Assembly (NCBI RefSeq): GCF_008704555.1
Contig: NZ_CP023702.1
Location: forward strand, 4,092,001-4,156,000
Origin: Streptomyces nitrosporeus
GTDB taxonomy: Bacteria; Actinomycetota; Actinomycetes; Streptomycetales; Streptomycetaceae
Direction: 5' to 3'
Length of the DNA stretch: 64,000 nucleotides
The position numbers and the translations under genes were made by a program. Of the stretch, positions 58,358-64,000 are shown piece by piece; positions within the stretch are counted from its first letter, which is position 1; every line of letters starts with the position of its first letter. Below the pieces are notes generated by a model. It searched no databases and was not told the DNA's origin. It saw nothing but the letters and a program-made list of their open reading frames with translations.

Positions 58358-59439
58358 GAACCCGCCCCTCGTCCCGGGCCGCCGCTCCGGGTGCCGTCCT
58401 GGTGCCCGCCGTCCCCCGGGCCGCCTCCGGTCCGCCGTCCGGGTTCCCCGGCCCCTTGTACGGCCTCGTCCACGGACCCGTCGCCCATGCCCTGCTTGCG
58501 GAACTCCGTCGCCATCTCGTACAGCGCGGAGAGGCTCACCCCCTCGCCCATCAGCGGGAGTTCGGCGGTGGGCAGGCCGAGACCGGCCAGCACCGCGCGC
58601 TGTCCGCGTTCGAGCTCCACTCGCCGGGCGTGCTCGGCGGCCTGCTCGACCAGGGGCCGGACCAGGGACGCCGCCCCCTTCACCCCCGCCCGGGTCAGGG
58701 CCTTGCCGATCTCCCCGCGCCGGCCGCCCGAAGCCGTACGCAGCGCTTCCTCGTCCAGCAGATGGGGCCGGACCATGTTCACCACCACCCGGCCGACGGG
58801 CAGACCGGCCGCCCGCAGCTCGGCGATGCCGTCGGCGGTCTCCTGGACCGGCATCTCCTCCAGCAGTGTCACCAGGTGCACCGCCGTCTCGGGGGACTTC
58901 AGGACCCGCATGACGGCCTGCGCCTGGTTGTGTATGGGGCCTATCCGGGCCAGGCCCGCCACCTCGTCGTTGACGTTGAGGAAGCGGGTGATGCGGCCGG
59001 TCGGCGGGGCGTCCATGATCACGTAGTCGTAGACGAACCTGCCCTGCCTGTCCTTGCGGCGTACCGCCTCGCAGGCCTTGCCGGTGAGCAGCACGTCCCG
59101 GACACCGGGCGCCACGGTGGTGGCGAAGTCGATCGCGCCGAGCTTCTTCAGGGCCCGGCCCGCGCTGCCCAGCTTGTAGAACATCTGGAGGTAGTCGAGG
59201 AGGGCGAGCTCGGCGTCGATGGCCAGCGCGTGGACCTCACCGCCCCCCGGCGCCACGGCGATCCTGCGTTCCTCGTAGGGAAGGGCTTCGGACTCGAACA
59301 GCTGGGCGATGCCCTGCCGGCCCTCGACCTCGACGAGGAGGGTGCGCCTGCCCTCGGTCGCGAGGGCGAGCGCGAGGGCGGCGGCGACCGTGGTCTTACC
59401 GGTACCGCCCTTGCCGCTGACGACCTGGAACCTGCTCAC
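58354..59439 (-). CDS. ArsA-family (GET3-like) ATPase 1
   Basis: 361 residues, GTG 59439, probably leaderless (TAGGCT ends about eight bases upstream). P-loop VVSGKGGTGKTTVAAALAL, switch II YVIMDAPPTGRITRFL, then a helical domain (HLVTLLEEMPVQETADGIAEL in part: LLEEMPVQETADGI). The C-terminal ~35 residues are a Gly-rich tail. It is coupled to the second ATPase gene, so a heterodimer is likely. No ArsB transporter is nearby, which argues against arsenite export. Confidence 0.92.
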   Translation of the reverse strand: MSRFQVVSGKGGTGKTTVAAALALALATEGRRTLLVEVEGRQGIAQLFESEALPYEERRIAVAPGGGEVHALAIDAELALLDYLQMFYKLGSAGRALKKLGAIDFATTVAPGVRDVLLTGKACEAVRRKDRQGRFVYDYVIMDAPPTGRITRFLNVNDEVAGLARIGPIHNQAQAVMRVLKSPETAVHLVTLLEEMPVQETADGIAELRAAGLPVGRVVVNMVRPHLLDEEALRTASGGRRGEIGKALTRAGVKGAASLVRPLVEQAAEHARRVELERGQRAVLAGLGLPTAELPLMGEGVSLSALYEMATEFRKQGMGDGSVDEAVQGAGEPGRRTGGGPGDGGHQDGTRSGGPGRGAGS

Positions 59440-59510
59440 ACCTTCGAGCCTAACCAGTCGGTGGCCGGGCTACGCACGAGGCCGTGTATGCCAGGCATTA
59501 CAGTCGGCCC

Positions 59511-59669
59511 ATGACCAAGTGGGAATACGCGACCGTGCCCCTTCTCGTGCACGCGACCAAGCAGATTCTGGACACCTGGGGCGAGGACGGCTGGGAGCTG
59601 GTCCAGGTCGTTCCCGGCCCGAACAACCCCGAGCAGCTCGTGGCCTACCTGAAGCGGGAGAAGGCGTAG
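59511..59669 (+). CDS. DUF4177-domain small protein
   Basis: 52 residues. ATG 59511 (MTKWEYATVPLLVHATKQIL) with TACAGT ending about six bases upstream, likely leaderless. The pattern WEYATVP ... ILDTWGEDGWELVQVVPG is DUF4177. Its stop overlaps the next start by one base (TAGTG). Divergent from the ArsA-like pair. Function unknown. Confidence 0.92.
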   Translation: MTKWEYATVPLLVHATKQILDTWGEDGWELVQVVPGPNNPEQLVAYLKREKA

Positions 59670-60139
59670 TGGCGGGCGCCGTCGAGGCCCGGCTCGCCGA
59701 GCTGGGCCTGACGCTCCCGGACGTCGTCCCGCCGCTCGCGACGTATCAGCCGGCCGTGCGGTCCGGGGTGTACGTGTACACCTCCGGCCAGCTCCCCATG
59801 GTGGACGGCCGGCTCGCGGTGACCGGGAAGGTCGGCGCGGAGGTGACGCCGGACGAGGCCAGGGAACTGGCCGGGACCTGCGCGCTGAACGCCCTCGCGG
59901 CCGTGAAGTCGGCCGTCGGCGACCTGGACCGGATCGCCCGGGTCGTGAAGGTCGTGGGCTTCGTCGCCTCCGCCGCCGACTTCACCGGACAGCCCGGCGT
60001 GGTCAACGGCGCGAGCGAACTGCTCGGCGCGGTGCTGGGCGACAAGGGCGTGCACGCGCGCAGCGCGGTGGGCGTCGCGGTGCTGCCCCTGGACGCGCCG
60101 GTGGAGATCGAGATCCAGGTCGAGCTGACCGAGGACTGA
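59669..60139 (+). CDS. RidA-family protein
   Basis: 156 residues, GTG 59669 with GGGAGAAGG upstream. Trimeric barrel of the YjgF/RidA type: GVYVYTSGQLPMVDGRL, KVGAEVTPDEAREL, RIARVVKVVGFVASAADF and the late ARSAVGVAVLPLDAPVEIE with the usual Arg. Canonical members hydrolyse reactive 2-aminoacrylate; this one lacks part of the archetypal C-terminal motif, so the activity is uncertain. Coupled to the DUF4177 gene. Confidence 0.92.
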   Translation: MAGAVEARLAELGLTLPDVVPPLATYQPAVRSGVYVYTSGQLPMVDGRLAVTGKVGAEVTPDEARELAGTCALNALAAVKSAVGDLDRIARVVKVVGFVASAADFTGQPGVVNGASELLGAVLGDKGVHARSAVGVAVLPLDAPVEIEIQVELTED

Positions 60140-60300
60140 GCAGCCGTTCCGGCCCGGTCCCGTCCGGTCCACCCGACCGGGCGGGACCGGGTGCGTACGG
60201 ACCTGTGTGCACGGGCCGGTGTGTACGGGCCGTGGTGCGGGACCCCGGACGGTTCCCGGGGCCTCTCGAACATCGTCTCGGTTCCGGATAGCCTCCGGCC

Positions 60301-61296
60301 ATGTCCAACGGTCAGTGGTACCCCCCGGAATGGCCCGCCCGTATCAGGGCCCTCGCCAGCGGTGAGCTGACGGCCGTGACGCCCCGGCGGGCGGCCACCG
60401 TCATGCTGCTGCGGGACGGCGCACCGGACGCGGCCGGGGCGGGGCCCGTCGTGTACATGCTCCGCCGACGCACCTCGATGGCCTTCGCCGCGGGCATGTA
60501 CGCCTATCCGGGCGGTGGTGTCGATCCGCGTGACGACGACCGTTGCGTGCGGTGGTCCGGTCCGTCCCTGGAGACCTGGGCGGCCCGGCTGGGTCTCCGG
60601 ACGGCCGCCGGGGCCCAGGCCGTCGTCTGCGCCGCGGTACGCGAGACGTACGAGGAGGCGGGCGTGCTGCTCGCCGGGCCCACGGCCGATTCGGTGGTCG
60701 GCGACACCACCGGCGCCGACTGGGAGGCAGACCGCCAGGCACTCGTGGACCGGAAGCTGTCCTTCGCCGAGTTCCTCGACCGGAGGGACCTGGTACTGCG
60801 CTCCGACCTGCTGGGGGCATGGGCGCGCTGGATCACCCCGGAGTTCGAGCCGCGCCGGTACGACACCTGGTTCTTCGTCGCGGCCCTCCCGGAGGGCCAG
60901 CGCACCCGGAACGCCTCGACCGAGGCCGACCGCACGGTGTGGATCCGTCCGGACGCGGCACTCGCGGGGTACGACCGGGGCGAGCTGCTGATGATGCCGC
61001 CGACCGTGGCCACCTTGCGGACGCTCCTGCCTCATGGGACCGCCGCCGGGGCACTGAGGGCCGCGGCAGAGGCCCCGGGCCTCACTCCGGTGCTCGCGGA
61101 GGCCCGGCTGGAGGGCGACGGCCTGGTGCTGAGCTGGCCGGGCCACGAGGAGTTCACCCAGCACATCCCTGCCACCCCCACCGCAGTCGGCGGTGTCTCC
61201 CGTACGGACGGTGGCGGGGGCACGGGCGGTGCGGATGGTGGCGAGGGCGCGGACGGTGCGGTCGGCGGCGAGGGCGCGGGCGGTGGCCGGGCATGA
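60301..61296 (+). CDS. NUDIX hydrolase
   Basis: 331 residues. ATG 60301 preceded by TAGCCT six bases upstream, probably leaderless. NUDT19-like layout: MAFAAGMYAYPGGGVDP, then the Nudix core AVRETYEEAGVLL with catalytic Glu residues, FVAALPEGQ and a C-terminal region after which comes a Gly/Asp-rich low-complexity tail (GGGGTGGADGGEGADG). Members hydrolyse CoA or nucleoside diphosphates linked to another group. The stop overlaps the MBL gene (ATGA). Confidence 0.9.
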   Translation: MSNGQWYPPEWPARIRALASGELTAVTPRRAATVMLLRDGAPDAAGAGPVVYMLRRRTSMAFAAGMYAYPGGGVDPRDDDRCVRWSGPSLETWAARLGLRTAAGAQAVVCAAVRETYEEAGVLLAGPTADSVVGDTTGADWEADRQALVDRKLSFAEFLDRRDLVLRSDLLGAWARWITPEFEPRRYDTWFFVAALPEGQRTRNASTEADRTVWIRPDAALAGYDRGELLMMPPTVATLRTLLPHGTAAGALRAAAEAPGLTPVLAEARLEGDGLVLSWPGHEEFTQHIPATPTAVGGVSRTDGGGGTGGADGGEGADGAVGGEGAGGGRA

Positions 61297-62126
61297 GTGA
61301 CGCCGCGGCCCTTCCCGGCCAGCCCCGTGACGTGGTCCTGTCCGGGCCCGCCACCGCCCGTACGGTCAACGTGCTCGCGCCCAACGCCTCGGCGATGACC
61401 CTGGACGGTACCAACACGTGGATCGTCGCGGAACCGGATTCCGGCCTCGCGGTCGTGATCGATCCGGGCCCGCTGGACGACAGGCATCTGCGGGCCGTCA
61501 TCGACATGGCGGAGCGGGCCGGGAAACGTGTCGCACTGACGCTGCTGACCCACGGTCACCCCGACCACGCGGAGGGCGCGGCCAGGTTCGCCGAGCTCAC
61601 CCGCACGAAGGTGCGGGCCCTGGACGCGGCGCTGCGCCTGGGGGACGAGGGCCTGTCGGCGGGTGACGTGATCACCACGGGCGGCCTGGAACTCCGGGTC
61701 GTGCCGACCCCGGGCCACACCGCGGACTCGCTCTCCTTCCACCTGCCCGCCGACCGGGCCGTTCTGACGGGGGACACGATCCTCGGGCGCGGTACGACGG
61801 TCGTCGCCCACCCGGACGGGCGGCTCGGCGAATACCTCGACACACTCCGCAGGCTGCGCTCCCTGACCGTCGACGACGGCGTGCGCACCGTGCTCCCGGG
61901 GCACGGCCCGGTGCTGGAGGACGCCCAGGGGGCGGTGGAGTTCTACCTCGCCCACCGGGCCCACCGGATCGCCCAGGTGGAGACGGCCGTGGAGGCCGGA
62001 CACCGCACCCCGGCAGAGGTCGTCGCGGCGGTCTACGCCGATGTGGACCGTTCGCTGTGGCCTGCGGCGGAACTGTCGGTGCGGGCCCAGCTCGAATACC
62101 TGACCGAGCGAGGGCTGATCCAGTGA
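61293..62126 (+). CDS. MBL-fold metallo-hydrolase
   Basis: 277 residues, ATG 61293 coupled to the Nudix gene. Metallo-beta-lactamase motifs: LLTHGHPDHAEGAARF, PTPGHTADSLSF, LTGDTILGRG and a late VLPGHGPVLEDA. The C-terminal winged-helix-like extension (RTPAEVVAAVYADV ... ARAQLEYLTERGLI pattern) is that of LACTB2-type proteins, which can be RNases or thioesterases. Substrate unknown. A terminator hairpin follows. Confidence 0.92.
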   Translation: MSDAAALPGQPRDVVLSGPATARTVNVLAPNASAMTLDGTNTWIVAEPDSGLAVVIDPGPLDDRHLRAVIDMAERAGKRVALTLLTHGHPDHAEGAARFAELTRTKVRALDAALRLGDEGLSAGDVITTGGLELRVVPTPGHTADSLSFHLPADRAVLTGDTILGRGTTVVAHPDGRLGEYLDTLRRLRSLTVDDGVRTVLPGHGPVLEDAQGAVEFYLAHRAHRIAQVETAVEAGHRTPAEVVAAVYADVDRSLWPAAELSVRAQLEYLTERGLIQ

Positions 62127-62156
62127 TCCTGTCCCGATGACAGGACGCGGAACGGA

Positions 62157-62193
62157 CGAGAGGCCCCGCCGCTCCCGGCGGCAGGGCCTCTCG
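62157..62193. terminator. Hairpin between MBL gene and crp
   Basis: Imperfect stem CGAGAGGCCC-GCCG / GGCGG-GGGCCTCTCG with a short loop, between convergent stops. Confidence 0.7.
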
Positions 62194-62280
62194 ACGACTG
62201 CGTACGGGTGGCGGAGCCCCGGAGCGAACCGTTTCCTCCGTCTCCGGCCGAGCCGGTTCCGACCGCTGCCCGCCGGGTGG

Positions 62281-62955
62281 TCAGCGGGACCGCTTGGCCA
62301 GCCGCTCGACGTCCAGGAGGATCACCGCGCGCGCTTCGAGCCGCAGCCAGCCCCGGCCCGCGAAGTCGGCGAGCGCCTTGTTGACCGTCTCGCGGGAGGC
62401 GCCGACCAGCTGGGCCAGCTCTTCCTGGGTCAGGTCGTGGACGACGTGGATGCCCTCCTCGGACTGGACGCCGAAGCGGCGCGACAGATCCAGGAGCGCA
62501 CGGGCGACACGGCCCGGCACATCGGAGAAGACCAGGTCGGACATCTGGTCGTTGGTCTTGCGGAGCCGACGGGCGACGGCGCGCAGCAGCGCGGTCGCGA
62601 CCTCGGGGCGGGCGTTCAGCCAGGGCTGGAGGTCTCCGTGGCCCAGGCCCAGGAGCTTCACCTCGGTCAGGGCGGTCGCGGTGGCGGTGCGCGGGCCCGG
62701 GTCGAACAGCGACAGCTCGCCGATCAGCTCACCGGGGCCGAGGACGGCCAGCATGTTCTCCCGCCCGTCGGGGGAGGTGCGGTGCAGCTTCACCTTCCCG
62801 TCGGTGACCACGTACAGCCGGTCCCCCGGGTCTCCCTCGTGGAACAGCGCGTCACCGCGCGCGAGGGTCACTTCACTCATCGAGGCGCGGAGCTCCGCGG
62901 CCTGTTCGTCATCGAGCGCCGCGAAAAGCGGGGCGCGCCGCAGAACGTCGTCCAC
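62281..62955 (-). CDS. crp: cAMP receptor-type regulator Crp
   Basis: 224 residues. GTG 62955 with AAGGAGAG upstream. cNMP-binding domain ~1-115 (LFHEGDPGDRLYVVTDGKVKL; LGPGELIGELSLFDPGPRTATATA). HTH at ~170-205 (LAQLVGASRETVNKALADF). The sequence is that of the global Crp of streptomycetes, which controls germination and secondary metabolism. A possible Crp-type dyad lies 63 bp upstream of the start. Confidence 0.95.
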   Translation of the reverse strand: MDDVLRRAPLFAALDDEQAAELRASMSEVTLARGDALFHEGDPGDRLYVVTDGKVKLHRTSPDGRENMLAVLGPGELIGELSLFDPGPRTATATALTEVKLLGLGHGDLQPWLNARPEVATALLRAVARRLRKTNDQMSDLVFSDVPGRVARALLDLSRRFGVQSEEGIHVVHDLTQEELAQLVGASRETVNKALADFAGRGWLRLEARAVILLDVERLAKRSR

Positions 62956-63017
62956 GAGTTCTCTCCTTGTCGGCCTGTTCAGGGAAGCGTGGTCCCCATG
63001 ATGCAGGACGGTAAAAC

Positions 63018-63033
63018 AGTGCGATCAATCACA
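63018..63033. promoter_or_regulatory. Possible Crp autoregulatory site
   Basis: AGTGCGATCAATCACA contains GTG-N8-CAC, the skeleton of the Crp half-site pair (TGTGA-N6-TCACA), but only the right half matches fully. Located upstream of crp. Confidence 0.35.
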
Positions 63034-63186
63034 AACCAGTTTGACGCACGGGCGTGCCGGACCCTACGGCAGGGGGGCCGATCGGGCGGGGGAACGCGGT
63101 GACCGGCCCGGATGCCGGTGCCTGGCCCTAGGCTGGCCGGGTGTCCGAAACGCCGGTGAGTGCGCAGGTCCAAGGGGGCTGATGGG

Positions 63187-64000
63187 GTGTCCGAAGAAGT
63201 GAATTCCGCTGTGGGCGAACAGTCCGCAGGGCGCCGGAAGAAGGCCGCCGACGACTCCGGCCGAGCGCGGGGCGCCTCGGAGCGGACCGGCCGGAACACG
63301 GCGCCGAAGGCCGGGGCGCGGCGGACGGCCGCACCGGTGAAGAAGCCTGGAGATGCCGCACCCGCGAAGAAGGCGGGAGGGGCCGCATCCGCGAAGAAGC
63401 CGGGAAAGCCGGAGACCCACCTCGCGATGGTGCGCCGGGCCCGCAGGATCAACCGGGAGCTCGCCGAGATCTACCCGTACGCCCACCCCGAGCTCGACTT
63501 CCGTAATCCCTTCGAACTCCTCGTGGCGACGGTGCTGTCCGCCCAGACCACCGACCTGCGGGTCAACCAGACCACCCCCGCGCTCTTCGCCGCTTATCCC
63601 ACCCCCGAGGACATGGCCGCCGCGGTCCCTGAGGAGCTGGAGGCGATCATCCGTCCGACCGGGTTCTTCCGGGCCAAGGCACGGTCCCTGATCGGTCTGT
63701 CGGCCTCGCTCCGTGACGATTTCGGCGGGGAGGTCCCCGGCCGGCTCGACGCCCTGGTGACACTGCCCGGGGTGGGCCGCAAGACCGCCAACGTCGTCCT
63801 GGGCAACGCGTTCGGGGTCCCCGGCATCACGGTGGACACCCACTTCGGGCGGCTCGTCCGCCGCTGGAAGTGGACCGTGCAGGAGGACCCGGTGAAGGTG
63901 GAGGCCGACGTCGCCGCGATCTTCCCCAAGAGCGAGTGGACGATGCTCTCCCACCGGGTCGTCTTCCACGGCCGCCGTATCTGCCATGCCCGCAGACCGG
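63187..64000 (+). CDS. nth: Endonuclease III, 3'-truncated by window edge
   Basis: DNA glycosylase/AP lyase for oxidised pyrimidines. GTG 63187 is chosen: AAGGGGG lies nine bases upstream, and the frame begins VSEEVNSAVGEQS. A Lys/Ala-rich N-terminal extension (~75 residues, KKAGGAASAKKPGKPE) precedes the catalytic core. The core has FELLVATVLSAQTTDLRVN, the helix-hairpin-helix LPGVGRKTANVVLGNAFG with catalytic Lys, and the catalytic Asp in ITVDTHFGRL. The first Fe-S Cys (RICHAR) is just reached before the window ends. No ATG exists near the start. Confidence 0.93.
   Translation, partial: MSEEVNSAVGEQSAGRRKKAADDSGRARGASERTGRNTAPKAGARRTAAPVKKPGDAAPAKKAGGAASAKKPGKPETHLAMVRRARRINRELAEIYPYAHPELDFRNPFELLVATVLSAQTTDLRVNQTTPALFAAYPTPEDMAAAVPEELEAIIRPTGFFRAKARSLIGLSASLRDDFGGEVPGRLDALVTLPGVGRKTANVVLGNAFGVPGITVDTHFGRLVRRWKWTVQEDPVKVEADVAAIFPKSEWTMLSHRVVFHGRRICHARRP

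Overview
The window is a stretch of a Streptomyces-type chromosome. It is very GC-rich, with strong third-position GC bias, GTG and TTG starts and many leaderless starts. Actinobacterial markers include a WhiB protein closely resembling WblA, Crp, the ask-asd operon, recR with ybaB, and DUF5063. Most of it reads as conserved core chromosome. Two accessory blocks stand out.

Left arm (1-27.3 kb), core and housekeeping: the end of a GH19 chitinase, a PucR-type regulator, a membrane Ser/Thr kinase, a class-III aminotransferase with a GntR/FCD regulator, and a SLATT-like two-helix membrane protein. Then come ybaB-recR-DUF5063, a secreted LamG protein, and ask-asd (aspartate family). These are followed by an ECF/SigE-type sigma factor with a coupled membrane protein, SURF1, an S9 peptidase whose upstream region holds three DnaA boxes, an SGNH esterase, htpG, and a TetR/FMN-reductase pair with two operator palindromes between them.

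Accessory block 1 (27.3-42 kb) is a RiPP cluster. Five small precursor genes lie in tandem; three are identical in protein and repeat as 202-bp units. All five share a conserved leader and a hydrophobic core, contain no cysteine, and end in Thr. Around them are a dehydrogenase, a class-III aminotransferase, a methyltransferase, a large protein best explained as the precursor-recognition protein, and an M50 intramembrane protease. This is the gene set of daptides, in which the C-terminal Thr becomes a dimethylated 1,2-propanediamine. The same strand also encodes a full LanKC lanthionine synthetase and an LLM-family oxidoreductase, which resembles LanJ(C)-type dehydroalanine reductases. With no Cys in the precursors, I infer that Ser/Thr are dehydrated and perhaps reduced to D-residues without rings. 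The product would then be a daptide / class-III lanthipeptide hybrid. ABC exporter genes and a divergent LuxR-like regulator complete the locus.

Accessory block 2 (42,787-51,424) is an 8.6-kb integrative element in a tRNA-Pro(CGG) gene, bounded by a perfect 53-bp repeat of the tRNA 3' end. It carries a small acidic membrane protein, an overlapping GIY-YIG nuclease / DGQHR (DndB-like) pair behind a palindromic operator pair, and two different IS3-family elements, one next to a broken IS630 transposase. It also carries a DUF433/PIN-like toxin-antitoxin pair. No integrase is visible, so the element looks degenerate.

Right arm (51.4-64 kb), core: tRNA-Pro, metallophosphoesterase, YqeY, a class A penicillin-binding protein, the WblA-like regulator, two ArsA-like ATPases, DUF4177, RidA, Nudix, an MBL-fold hydrolase, Crp, and the start of endonuclease III.
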